Both the position numbers and the translations under genes were made by a program. A stretch of DNA of 64,000 nt from DASZQL01 sp964391865 (GTDB taxonomy: Bacteria; Planctomycetota; Phycisphaerae; Phycisphaerales; UBA1924). Every line of letters starts with the position of its first letter. The stretch's first letter is position 1. Below are positions 17,261 through 26,185 of the stretch, piece after piece. Location: the NCBI GenBank assembly GCA_964391865.1, contig CAYMNQ010000004.1, forward strand, positions 62,001 to 126,000. Direction: 5' to 3'. The notes below the pieces were generated by a model that saw nothing but the letters and a program-made list of their open reading frames with translations, was not told where the DNA came from and did no database searches.

Positions 17261-17746
17261 TCACTTCTGAGGCGGCGTGGTCACCGTGCTGCCCGCCCAT
17301 TGCTGAACAGCACGGAGAGGGAAGAGCGCAATGTCCGCCCCCGCCCAGAACGGGCCGCTGAGCAACTCCCATACTTGCGCGCCGGGCTCAGCGCCGAGGT
17401 TGAAAGCGCTGTCGGCGGTGGGGTGCCCTCCGCGCTGGCGGACGGTTGCGTTCGCGTAGCGCGGCTGCATCTGCGTGAAGTGGGGGTGATGCTCGACGGT
17501 GTCCTGCGGAACTCGGATCGTCGTGGCTTCCCAATCGGCGCGGTCGATCGTCGTCAGCGACGGCCCGCTCGCGGGCGAGAGCTTGACGGCGTTCCCGCCC
17601 TCGTGATCGGTGCAGGGTGTGACGTGCTCACCGCCGACGGTCAGGCGGTCGTTGTTGATCGCGCTGCAGCCCTGCCCGAGCCAGAGCGTCAGCGTGCAGA
17701 GCGGGAGGAGGACGAGTGAACGGCGGACGATGGTTGAAGCTTGCAT
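17261..17746 (-). CDS. Lipoprotein of unknown function
   Basis: A 161-residue exported lipoprotein. A basic start and hydrophobic stretch end in LWLGQGC (Cys27), a signal peptidase II site. The mature part is polar (VTPCTDHEGGNAVKL, PQDTVEHHPHFTQMQPRYA) and ends in a more hydrophobic segment (WELLSGPFWAGADIALFPLRAVQQW) that may contact a membrane. I do not recognise the family. The start at 17746 is the one that gives a proper signal peptide. Confidence 0.72.
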   Translation of the reverse strand: MQASTIVRRSLVLLPLCTLTLWLGQGCSAINNDRLTVGGEHVTPCTDHEGGNAVKLSPASGPSLTTIDRADWEATTIRVPQDTVEHHPHFTQMQPRYANATVRQRGGHPTADSAFNLGAEPGAQVWELLSGPFWAGADIALFPLRAVQQWAGSTVTTPPQK

Positions 17747-17995
17747 GCGCGGCCTCTCTGTGAGTGAACGCAGTGTAGCCGCCGGGGAAGAACGGCATTG
17801 AAGGCCGGGTGCCGTGCAACGCCGCTCTGGGCGATGCACGCTCCTGCTTCGACTCCATTGCGTCGCCTCGCTCTTCTTCGCGCGGCCGTCACGGCTCACG
17901 GTCGCTTGGTCCTGGGCCGGAGAAGAGTGCCCGAGGCCGGAACGAGCGTCGATCGGCCTCAACGCCGGCCGATCCGCGGCACCCGGCGTACTCCA

Positions 17996-18499
17996 TCACT
18001 CCCCGAAATCGCCGCCCATCGCGCGGCGCACCGCTTCTTCGCAGGTGTCATCATCAAAGCCGCGCCGCGCGAGCGCGCCGAAGAGCCGGCGGGCGCGGGC
18101 GGCGGCGTCGAGTGTCTTGGGCATCGCCGACAGCTTGGATTCCGCGAATTGCACCGCGTCCTGCATCGCCGATCGGCCGGCGAAGCGGTCTTCCAGCACG
18201 CTCACACGCGCGGCGGGGCCGATGCGGCGTCTCGCGATCTTCGCTTCGACCGTCGCGCGGGCCTTCGGGCCTCTTCGCTCGACTTGGCGCGCGATCGCGT
18301 CGGCAAGCGCGTGGTCATCGAGGAACCCAAGCCGCGCCATCTCATCGGCGGCGGCCCGTGCGTCGCCCGGCGTGCAGGCCTTCGCGACGAGCCACTCGAT
18401 GAGCTCCTCGGTGCTGCACGCACGCCGGTCCAGACGCGACGCCGCCAGGCGCTTCGCACGGTCCAGCCCTGATTCGCTCTTCGATCGCGTCTGCGCCAT
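17996..18499 (-). CDS. recX: Regulatory protein RecX
   Basis: A 167-residue RecX-family protein, a modulator that binds RecA filaments. It shows three weak three-helix repeats typical of the family: LDRRACSTEELIEWLVAK, EMARLGFLDDHALADAIARQ, and GALARRGFDDDTCEEAVRRAM. The acidic LGFLDD/RGFDDD turns are the best marker. recA itself is not in the window. The start ATG at 18499 lies four bases after the stop of the TPR gene, so the two are co-transcribed. The following 249 bp to the lipoprotein gene hold no gene. Confidence 0.8.
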   Translation of the reverse strand: MAQTRSKSESGLDRAKRLAASRLDRRACSTEELIEWLVAKACTPGDARAAADEMARLGFLDDHALADAIARQVERRGPKARATVEAKIARRRIGPAARVSVLEDRFAGRSAMQDAVQFAESKLSAMPKTLDAAARARRLFGALARRGFDDDTCEEAVRRAMGGDFGE

Positions 18500-18503
18500 T
18501 GCG

Positions 18504-18815
18504 TCACCCCCCGAGCGATTCGAGATACGACGACAGTTCGCTGAGCGCTTTGCCGTTACGGGCCGCGTCGGCCCGGTCAATCCCCACGCGGAGTGCCTCA
18601 ATCGCGATCGGCGTTTCGCCCAGCAGTTCCAGCGCCTTCGCCTTGTGGTAGTACGCGTAGTGGTAGTCCGCGTCAGCGGCGAGGCATTGGTCGTACCACG
18701 AGGTGGCCAGCCGCGCATCGCCGAGCTTCATGTATTCCTGCGCCATCATGTACATGACATCGGCGTCGCGCGGGTCGGCGGCGTGGAGCTTTTCGAGCTG
18801 GGGCAGGCGGTTCAT
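18504..18815 (-). CDS. Small TPR-repeat protein
   Basis: A 103-residue protein made of about two and a half tetratricopeptide-like helical hairpins (ADVMYMMAQEYMKLGDARLATSWYDQCLAAD, then HYAYYHKAKALELLGETPIAIEALR is split here only for counting; each unit is near 34 residues). TPRs bind partner proteins. No signal peptide is seen, so it is cytoplasmic. It is upstream of recX with a four-base gap, but a link to recombination is unproven. The start at 18815 is the only plausible ATG. Confidence 0.75.
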   Translation of the reverse strand: MNRLPQLEKLHAADPRDADVMYMMAQEYMKLGDARLATSWYDQCLAADADYHYAYYHKAKALELLGETPIAIEALRVGIDRADAARNGKALSELSSYLESLGG

Positions 18816-18910
18816 TGACAACAGTGTAGATCGGGAAGCGGGGTGGGAGGCGGGTTGGAAGATTGGCGTCATGGTTGATGCTTGAATCGGGCATGACACC
18901 GGCGCGATCG

Positions 18911-18942
18911 CACCAGTCGCCCAGAGCCGCGACTGGTGGCAC
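18911..18942 (+). repeat. Hairpin repeat ending in TGGCAC, copy 3
   Basis: CACCAGTCGC (18911-18920) pairs perfectly with GCGACTGGTG (18929-18938) around CCAGAGCC; GCAC follows. It lies between the divergent TPR and serine hydrolase genes. It has the same layout and tail as the element at 8557. Confidence 0.65.
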
Positions 18943-19017
18943 CCGATCTTGAGAACCGCTGCGCCCGTGAAACTCAGAGTAGTCTCATCCGTACAACCGG
19001 CTCGTAAGGAGGGCGGC

Positions 19018-21153
19018 ATGAATCGGATCATTCAACTCGCGCGTATGGCGGTGGTGGTCGGTGTGGTGTTCGCGTTCTCGTCGCCCGTGGCCCGGGCCGC
19101 GGGCGAGGGGGCGAGCGCGATCGCCGGGCACTGGGTCGGCTCGATCAAGCTGCCGGCGCAGGAACTGCCAATCGACATCGACTTCACCGCCGACCCGGCC
19201 GCGGGCGGCGCGATGCTCGGCGACATCTCGATCCCGCTGCAGGGCGTGAAGGACCTGGCGCTGACGGAGATCGCCCTCGCCGAGGGCAGGTACTCGTTCA
19301 AGTTCCCCGCGGCGCCGGGCGGCGCGATTTTCTCCGCCGAACTCGCCGCCGACGGCTCGGCGCTGACGGGCGAGCTCGCGCAGGCGGGGATGAAGTTCCC
19401 CTTCGAAGTGAAGCGTGCCAAGGCGCCCGCCGCGAGCGCCGCCGAGGCGCTCGCCGATTTCGACGCTGTGGTCGAGAAGGTGCTGAAGGACTGGAAGGTG
19501 CCGGGCGTGGGCATCGCGATCGTGAAAGACGGCGTGACCGTCTCCTCGAAAGGCATCGGCTTACGCGATGCGGAAAAGCAGCTCCCTGTCACCGGAAAAA
19601 CGCTCTTCGCCATCGGCTCGTCGAGCAAGGCGTTCACCACGTTCGTGCTGGGGCAACTCTCCGACGAGGGCAAACTCGATCTCGACAAGCCCATCATCGA
19701 GAAGCTCAGCGACTTCAAGCTGTCCGACGAAACCGCGACGAAGCTGATGACGCCCAAGGACCTGGTGACACACCGCAGCGGGCTGCCGCGGCACGATGCC
19801 ATGTGGTACAACGGCTGCCACACGCGCGAGCAGATGTTCCAGCGGCTGCGCTATCTCGAGCCGAACGCGACATTCCGCGAAATGTGGCAATACAACAACC
19901 TGATGTACCTCACCGCCGGGTACCTGATCGAGCGGATCACCGGCAAGCCGTGGGAAGACAACGTGCGCGAACGCATCTTCTCGCCGCTCGGCATGTCGCG
20001 CTCGAATTTCTCCGTGAGCGAGAGCCAGCTTGATGCCGACCACGCGCTCCCCTACGCCGAGCGTGACGACGTGGTGAAGCCCATCGCGTTCCGCGACATC
20101 GCGAATATCGGGCCGGCGGGGTCAATCAACTCGTGCGCCGACGACATGGCGAACTGGGTCGTGGTCCACCTCTCAAGCGGCCTGTTCCGCGGCAAGCAGA
20201 TCATCGAGGAGGCGACGGCGGAGATGCTCCACACGCCGCAGATGACGATGGGCGGCGGCACCCCAGAGCACGGCATCGTCCCCGTCGGTTACGCGATGGG
20301 CTGGTTCGTCGACGTGTACCGAGGGCACCGGCGCATCCACCACGGCGGGAACATCGACGGCTTCTCCACACAGGTCGCGTTCTACCCCGAAGCCCAGCTC
20401 GGCATCGTCGTAATGGCGAACATGAACGGCACGCCCGTCCCCAACATCATCACCAACCTCGCCGCCGACCGCATCATCGGCCTCGAGCACAAGGACTGGT
20501 CCGCCGAACTGCTGACGAAGAGCAACACCGCGAAAGCTGCCGCCAAGGAAGCCGGCGACAAGAAAGCGGCGACGCGACTCCCGAGCGCGCCGCCCTCCCA
20601 GCCCCTCGGCAACTATGCCGGCGAGTACGAGCACCCCGGCTACGGCATCATCGCCGTCGCCGCCGCCGATGAACGACTGAGCATCACCTTCAACAACATC
20701 ACCAGCCCATTCGAGCACTGGCACTACGACGTCTTCAACGGGCAGGAGACCGACTCCGAAGTCATCGCGAAAGACATGAAGGTGCAGTTCCTCATGAACG
20801 TCCGAGGCGAGATCGACCGGCTGGAAGCGCCGCTCGAGCCGAGCGTAAAGCCCATCGTCTTTACCCGTCGCCCCGACGCGAAGCTCGCCGAGCCGGCGTA
20901 CCTCGAGCGCTTCGTGGGCGAGTACGAACTGCCCACGGGGGTCATCTCGATCTCGAGGCGCGACACGATGCTCGTCATGACGGTGCCGGGCCAGCCGCCG
21001 TACGACCTGGTGCCGCTGCGCAACGACACCTTCAAACTCAAGATCGTCGATGGCTACGTCGTCCGCTTCATCATGAACGCCGATGGCACAGTGAAGGAAC
21101 TCCACTCCGACCAGCCGAACGGCTTGTTCATCGCGACGAGGAAGACCAGCTAG
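19018..21153 (+). CDS. Exported serine hydrolase (beta-lactamase class C fold) with extra domains
   Basis: A 711-residue secreted protein. A signal peptide (residues 1-28, ending ARA) and a lipocalin-like beta domain (about 30-135) precede the class C beta-lactamase/DD-peptidase domain (145-510). Its catalytic motifs are GSSSKAF (Ser201, Lys204), YNN (292-294) and HHGG (441-444). A DUF3471-like C-terminal region (560-711) follows. Such proteins are usually esterases, peptidases or D-amino-acid hydrolases rather than antibiotic resistance enzymes. The start is fixed by AAGGAGG seven bases upstream of ATG 19018. Transcribed alone. Confidence 0.9.
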   Translation: MNRIIQLARMAVVVGVVFAFSSPVARAAGEGASAIAGHWVGSIKLPAQELPIDIDFTADPAAGGAMLGDISIPLQGVKDLALTEIALAEGRYSFKFPAAPGGAIFSAELAADGSALTGELAQAGMKFPFEVKRAKAPAASAAEALADFDAVVEKVLKDWKVPGVGIAIVKDGVTVSSKGIGLRDAEKQLPVTGKTLFAIGSSSKAFTTFVLGQLSDEGKLDLDKPIIEKLSDFKLSDETATKLMTPKDLVTHRSGLPRHDAMWYNGCHTREQMFQRLRYLEPNATFREMWQYNNLMYLTAGYLIERITGKPWEDNVRERIFSPLGMSRSNFSVSESQLDADHALPYAERDDVVKPIAFRDIANIGPAGSINSCADDMANWVVVHLSSGLFRGKQIIEEATAEMLHTPQMTMGGGTPEHGIVPVGYAMGWFVDVYRGHRRIHHGGNIDGFSTQVAFYPEAQLGIVVMANMNGTPVPNIITNLAADRIIGLEHKDWSAELLTKSNTAKAAAKEAGDKKAATRLPSAPPSQPLGNYAGEYEHPGYGIIAVAAADERLSITFNNITSPFEHWHYDVFNGQETDSEVIAKDMKVQFLMNVRGEIDRLEAPLEPSVKPIVFTRRPDAKLAEPAYLERFVGEYELPTGVISISRRDTMLVMTVPGQPPYDLVPLRNDTFKLKIVDGYVVRFIMNADGTVKELHSDQPNGLFIATRKTS

Positions 21154-21241
21154 TTGACTTGATCGAGTCGCGTGTCCGCGACCTTCCCCAAGCCCCGACG
21201 CCCACTTGCACAATCCGCCCCTCTCCGTAATCGTAAGATGA

Positions 21242-23917
21242 ATGAGCGATCGGGGGCCGAGCGCGACTGGGGATGAAGCGGGCACCGGCGCGCCGCGACC
21301 GGCGCGGCGCGCGGTGTGGGCCGTCGCGGTGTTCTCCGCCGGGCTGTCCGCGGCGCACTGGGGCGCGATCTGGCCCGGCGTGTGGTCGCTGATCGCGGCG
21401 GCGATATTCGCCGGGGCGGCGATCCTGTGCCGCGGGATTGTGGTCCGCGTGGTGCTCGCGCTGGCGATGTTCACGCTGGGCGTCGGTGTATACCAGTCCC
21501 GCATCGCCGAACTTCCCTCGGACTCGATCGCGCACCGGCTGTCGCGCGAGGGAGCGATCATCACGCTCGAGGGCCGGGTGGCGACCGCGCCGCGCGTGAC
21601 CCCGGCGCTCCGCGGGCGATTCGCTGAATTCGCACGTCCCGATGCCCTCAAGCCAGTCACGCGCTTCGAGCTCCGTGTGCGGAGGCTGATCGATGAGGGC
21701 GTTGATGCCGGCGGTGCGGCGCACGAGCGGTCCGTCAGTGGACGGCTCTGGGTTCGAGTGGACAGCCCGGCGATGGATCTGCGCGCCGGTGATGCCGTGC
21801 GGATGACCGGCGTCGCGGCGCTCGTTGATCCTCCAAGCAACCCGGGCGAGCCTGATCACCCGGCACTCGCGCGGCAGCGCGGCATCGTCGGGCGCTTCTC
21901 GGTCGCGAATGCTGATTTGGTCTCACCGATTCCCGGCGACGGTGGGTGGGCGGGCCGATCTCACGCCGCGATCATCCGCGCACTCGCGTCGCTCCGCGCC
22001 CGCGCCGGGGCGTGGCTTGAGGAACCGATCGAGGCGGGCGGCGACCGTACGAACGATCCCGAAGCCCGCGCGCTGCTGCTCGCGATGCTCCTCGGCGAGC
22101 GCCCGCCCGACGTGCAGGAGCTGAGCGACGCATTCACGCGCCTCGGTATCGCGCACGTCCTTGCGATCAGCGGCATGAATCTCGTCGTCCTCGCCGGGGC
22201 GGCGACATTGCTCCTGCGGCTCATCGGCGAGCGCCCCGTACTCCAGCCCATACTCGTTGCCGCGTCGGTGCTGGTGTACCTGCTGCTCATCCCGGCGGAG
22301 TCGCCCATCCTGCGGGCCGCGATCATGGTGCTGGCGTTCATGCTCGCCGACGCGTGCGGGCGTCGGTACGACCGGCTCACAATCCTCGCGTGGACCATGC
22401 TCATCACGCTGCTCTGGCGCCCGCTCGACCTCTTCGCGCCGGGGTTCCAGTTGAGCTACGCGATCGTCGCGGGGCTGATCCTCTTCGCGCACGCGACGCG
22501 CGAGCGGCTCTTCGGCGCCCGCCCCGAGCGCGACACCTACGGCGTTATCCGCTGGGTGATCGAGGGAGCGAAGGATCTCGCCGCCGCGAGTCTGGTGGCG
22601 TGGGCGATCGCATCGCCCATCGCGGCGCATCACATGGGCACATTCTCGCCGCTGGGCGTGCTGACCACGCTGCTCATCGCGCCATTCGCGTCGCTGCTGA
22701 TGGCCGGGGGGTACTTCACGCTGATCCTCGGCATCATCTCGCCGGCGCTCGCGGGGCTGGTCTCGCCAGCGCTGATCGCGCTCTCATCGCTCACCGCGCG
22801 GGGTGTGCGTGCGCTCGACGGCGCGCCGGGGACCGTGCTGTACCTCCCAGCGCTGCCGCTGTGGTTGACGCTGCTGGTGCTGGGCGTGGTGGTGTGGTGG
22901 CTCGTGCCGCGTGACGCGGCGGCGGTCGACCGCGCGAAAGAGAACGCGACCGACTGGGCCGCGATGCGCCGGCGGCTGCTCATGCGGAGCGCGGCGCGAC
23001 TGGTGGCGACGGTGCTGGCCGCCGGTGCTCTGGCGAGTTCTCTGGTGTTTCGCGCTGTGCCAGAAGGATCGGTGTTGCGCCTCGACGTCTTCGACGTGGG
23101 CGACGGCTCGTGCTGGCTCCTCCGCTCGGGCCATGAATCGATGCTGTTCGACGCCGGCTCGAACTGGCCGGCGATCGGGGAGGCGGAGCTGCCCCGGGCG
23201 ATCCGTGCGGCGGGGGCGTGGCGCGTGCCGAGGGTGATCGTCTCGCACCCGAATCTCGACCACTACAACGCGCTCCCCGATCTCGCGGACCGGCTCGGCG
23301 TGCGCGAGGTGCTGGTGAACCCGATGTTCAGCCGGGCATTGCTCGCGCCGATCGCCGGCGCGAACTCGCCGCCTGCTCCGAGTGCGCGGGGGGCGATCGA
23401 ACGGCTGTCAGCCGAGCTGAAGCGCCGCGACGCTCGCCAGTCGCCTCTCGCCGCCGGCGACACGCTGACGCTCGGCAGCGCGGCCATCCGCGTGCTCTCG
23501 CCGCGCGCGGACGATGAGTTCCGCCGAGACAACGACACCTCGCTCGTCCTGCTGGTCACCATCCCAACCGAAGACGGAGAACGCCGCCTGTTGCTCTGCG
23601 GCGACATTCAGGACGAAGCCATTGCTCTCCTCGCCGAACGCGAGCCCGATCTCCGCGCCGACATCATCGAAGCCCCGCATCACGGCAGCGCGCGTCCCGC
23701 CGGAATCGAATTCGTCGGGCAAGTCACGTCGCCCGGCGCGGTGGTCGTGCAATCGACCGGGCCCAGCCGTCTGAACGATGATCGCTGGGCCGAGGTGCGG
23801 GCCGAGCGCCGCTGGCTCTGCACCGCGGCGGGGGGCGCGGTGACGGTCGAAGTCCGCGCGAGCGGCGAGATCGTCTCGCGTTCGCTCCGCGAGCCTCAAG
23901 CGTCCGGCGGCCGCTGA
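21242..23917 (+). CDS. comEC: ComEC/Rec2 DNA-uptake channel protein
   Basis: An 891-residue membrane protein of the ComEC/Rec2 family, the channel that takes single-stranded DNA across the inner membrane in natural transformation. Order: two N-terminal helices, a DUF4131-like soluble part with an OB-fold (to about 240), the Competence domain with LGIAHVLAISGMNLVVLAG and many helices (about 290-560), then a metallo-beta-lactamase-like domain (from about 615) with DVGDGSCWLL, VSHPNLDHYNALP and EAPHHGS. Length and order are complete. No ComEA or pilus genes are near. Transformation ability is therefore only suggested. Confidence 0.92.
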   Translation: MSDRGPSATGDEAGTGAPRPARRAVWAVAVFSAGLSAAHWGAIWPGVWSLIAAAIFAGAAILCRGIVVRVVLALAMFTLGVGVYQSRIAELPSDSIAHRLSREGAIITLEGRVATAPRVTPALRGRFAEFARPDALKPVTRFELRVRRLIDEGVDAGGAAHERSVSGRLWVRVDSPAMDLRAGDAVRMTGVAALVDPPSNPGEPDHPALARQRGIVGRFSVANADLVSPIPGDGGWAGRSHAAIIRALASLRARAGAWLEEPIEAGGDRTNDPEARALLLAMLLGERPPDVQELSDAFTRLGIAHVLAISGMNLVVLAGAATLLLRLIGERPVLQPILVAASVLVYLLLIPAESPILRAAIMVLAFMLADACGRRYDRLTILAWTMLITLLWRPLDLFAPGFQLSYAIVAGLILFAHATRERLFGARPERDTYGVIRWVIEGAKDLAAASLVAWAIASPIAAHHMGTFSPLGVLTTLLIAPFASLLMAGGYFTLILGIISPALAGLVSPALIALSSLTARGVRALDGAPGTVLYLPALPLWLTLLVLGVVVWWLVPRDAAAVDRAKENATDWAAMRRRLLMRSAARLVATVLAAGALASSLVFRAVPEGSVLRLDVFDVGDGSCWLLRSGHESMLFDAGSNWPAIGEAELPRAIRAAGAWRVPRVIVSHPNLDHYNALPDLADRLGVREVLVNPMFSRALLAPIAGANSPPAPSARGAIERLSAELKRRDARQSPLAAGDTLTLGSAAIRVLSPRADDEFRRDNDTSLVLLVTIPTEDGERRLLLCGDIQDEAIALLAEREPDLRADIIEAPHHGSARPAGIEFVGQVTSPGAVVVQSTGPSRLNDDRWAEVRAERRWLCTAAGGAVTVEVRASGEIVSRSLREPQASGGR

Positions 23918-24097
23918 GCCGTCGATTGCCGCCCTGCCGCCCGAAACAACTCAAGTCCGAACTACAATCGTGCCGTTATCAGTGCGTCAATCGCCCGCGC
24001 CGCTGTCACCCGGAGCCCCGCCACGATCCCCGACTGGCTCATCCACACGCTCGCGATCGGATCGCTGACGCTCGCCGCCGCCATCCTCGGTGGGGAG

Positions 24098-24487
24098 ATG
24101 GCGGCCCGGCCACGCCGATGGACGAGGCTCACCACCGTCGCGCTCGTCGCGTTCGCGCTCGGCGTGCCGCTCAGCGCCGGCGCCTGGCTCGCCATGAAGT
24201 ACGGCGCGTGGGCATCGCGCGAGATCGCGGTCGATGAAGCGATCGGGGCGCGACAGATCGTCGCCGAACGCGAAGTCCGAGACGACACCACCGGCGCGCT
24301 GCAGTACACCGAGTACGAGTTCATGATCAACGCCAGCACGCCCGACGGCGGCAACTTCACCCTGCGCAGCTACCCCTTCCGCCCCGCGTGGCAGCGTCTG
24401 CCCATGTGGGCGCTGATCGGCGGCGCGGGGTTCACGTTTGTCACCCTCGTGATCTGGCGCACGCGACGCCGGCGCGAAATCTGGTGA
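24098..24487 (+). CDS. Membrane protein of unknown function
   Basis: A 129-residue protein with a hydrophobic helix near each end (about residues 12-31 and 107-122) and a polar middle that may be periplasmic (REVRDDTTGALQYTEYEF, STPDGGNFTLRSYPF). The frame continues upstream of the ATG with a further helix-like segment (WLIHTLAIGSLTLAAAILGG), but no ATG, GTG or TTG is available there, so either a rare start is used or the extension is chance. I recognise no family. Confidence 0.6.
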   Translation: MAARPRRWTRLTTVALVAFALGVPLSAGAWLAMKYGAWASREIAVDEAIGARQIVAEREVRDDTTGALQYTEYEFMINASTPDGGNFTLRSYPFRPAWQRLPMWALIGGAGFTFVTLVIWRTRRRREIW

Positions 24488-24502
24488 AGCGCACCGGGCG
24501 CG

Positions 24503-26155
24503 TCACAGCCCCACCTTGCGCGACCACTTCGGCCCACTGGGTGTGTCTTCCACGATCACCTTCAGCGCGTTGAGTTCATCGCGGATCTTGTCCGCCTCGG
24601 GCCAGTTCTTCGTTTTCCGCGCTTCGGTCCGCCGGCGGACAAGGTCGTCGATATGGGCATCCTCTTCCGATCGCGCACCGCCCGCGCTGGCATCGATCTT
24701 CGAGAGCGACAGCACGCCGAGCACGCCGTCAAAGTGCCGCATCAGCTCCGCATCAGCACGAGTTGGCTCCGACAAGCGGTTCATCCACGTGTTGATCGCG
24801 CCGATCGCGCCCGCGACGTTCACATCCTCGTTCATCGCCGCCGTGAACGCGCCTGCGGCGTCCCGGCTCATCGCCCCCGCGCTCGCCGAAGCTTCAGCGC
24901 GGGAGACAAACTCACGCCAGCGCTCGACCATGCGCCCGGAGTCCTTCAGCCCCTGCTCCGTGAAATTCGCATTCGATCGGTAGTGCGTCTTGATGAGTTC
25001 CAGCCGGATCGCCGCCGGATCAAACCCCTTCGCCACCAGATCGCGGATGGTGAAGAAATTACCCTTGCTCTTGGACATCTTCTCACCCTCGACCATCAGG
25101 AACCGCGCATGGAACCAGTACCGCGCGAACGCCGGCCGCCCCGTGGCGCTGCGCGACTGCGCGATCTCGCATTCGTGGTGCGGGAAAATGTTGTCCTCAC
25201 CGCCCGAGTGCAGGTCGATCTCATCACCCAGCCGCGCACGCGCCATCGCGCTGCACTCGAGGTGCCAGCCCGGGTACCCCTCGCCCAACGGGCACGCGGG
25301 GTCGTTCAACACCTTCTTGGGGTCCCAGCGCATCAGGTGCGTGGGGTCGGGCTTCCACAGCATGAAGTCCGCCGGGTGCTTCTTCACGCTCTGCGCCGAG
25401 GCGTTCACGCGCCCTCCCGCGCCGCTGCGGATTTTGTCGAGCGTGTTGCCCGAGAGTTGCCCGTACTCCGGGAACGACTGCGTATCGAAGTAGCACACGC
25501 CGTCGGCGGCAACGTACGCGTTCCCCTTTTTCAGCAGCGTCATCACGAGTTCGAGCTGCTCGCGGATCATCCGTGTGGGCCTCGGCATGACGGTGTCGCG
25601 CGCCCGCTCGTCGCCGCCCGCCTTCGCGACGGCGGCGTCGGCATCCGCCACGACCCTCAGCCCAAGCAATCGCGCATCCTCAAGAAACGCGCCCGCGTAG
25701 AAATCCGCGATTGCGTACGGATCGTTCGGATCGATCTTCGCCGCCACTTCCGCCGGCAGCTTGCCGCTCTTCTTCGCTTCGGCCAGCCGCTGCGCCGCGG
25801 CTGCCATCTTGTCCTCGCCCCCGCCGTCCGCCGCCGAGTCGTCCACCATATGCCCGACATCGGTGATGTTCATCACCTGCACGACAACACGCGGGGCGGC
25901 ATGGGTTTGCGTTCTCGGGGTGCCATGCCCGAGGTTCGGCTCGACCATGCGGGCTCCGCCGCCCAGTTCACACAGCGGCGACTCAATCCACCGCCGCAAA
26001 ACATCTGCTGCCAGGAACGACCGGAAATTCCCGATGTGGGCGAAGTCATACACCGTCGGCCCGCAGGTATAGAACGTGATCCGCGACCCGCTCGGGTCCA
26101 GCGGCACAAATTCCTCCAGCTTCCCGCTCAGCGTGTTGTACAGGCGCATCGGCAT
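24503..26155 (-). CDS. cysS: Cysteinyl-tRNA synthetase
   Basis: A 550-residue class I aminoacyl-tRNA synthetase that charges tRNA-Cys. The HIGH motif appears as FAHIGNF (40-43) after the zinc ligand Cys31 in TFYTCGPTVYDF. GWHLECSAMA supplies further zinc ligands, HSGGEDNIFPHHECE is the family signature and GEKMSKSKGN the KMSKS loop. The protein is longer than E. coli CysS (461). The extra length is mainly between about residues 60 and 190 (SPLCELGGGARMVEPN; AAAAQRLAEAKKSGK), in the acceptor-end insertion. It lies close behind cinA, 30 bp from its stop. Confidence 0.96.
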   Translation of the reverse strand: MPMRLYNTLSGKLEEFVPLDPSGSRITFYTCGPTVYDFAHIGNFRSFLAADVLRRWIESPLCELGGGARMVEPNLGHGTPRTQTHAAPRVVVQVMNITDVGHMVDDSAADGGGEDKMAAAAQRLAEAKKSGKLPAEVAAKIDPNDPYAIADFYAGAFLEDARLLGLRVVADADAAVAKAGGDERARDTVMPRPTRMIREQLELVMTLLKKGNAYVAADGVCYFDTQSFPEYGQLSGNTLDKIRSGAGGRVNASAQSVKKHPADFMLWKPDPTHLMRWDPKKVLNDPACPLGEGYPGWHLECSAMARARLGDEIDLHSGGEDNIFPHHECEIAQSRSATGRPAFARYWFHARFLMVEGEKMSKSKGNFFTIRDLVAKGFDPAAIRLELIKTHYRSNANFTEQGLKDSGRMVERWREFVSRAEASASAGAMSRDAAGAFTAAMNEDVNVAGAIGAINTWMNRLSEPTRADAELMRHFDGVLGVLSLSKIDASAGGARSEEDAHIDDLVRRRTEARKTKNWPEADKIRDELNALKVIVEDTPSGPKWSRKVGL

Positions 26156-26185
26156 AGCCCGACAGAATACAAGCCCGCCGCGCGT

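Noticed and set aside
20173..21840. 555-residue minus-strand frame opposite the serine hydrolase
   Set aside because: Shadow of the true gene, with Val/Arg/Asp-rich composition and no family.
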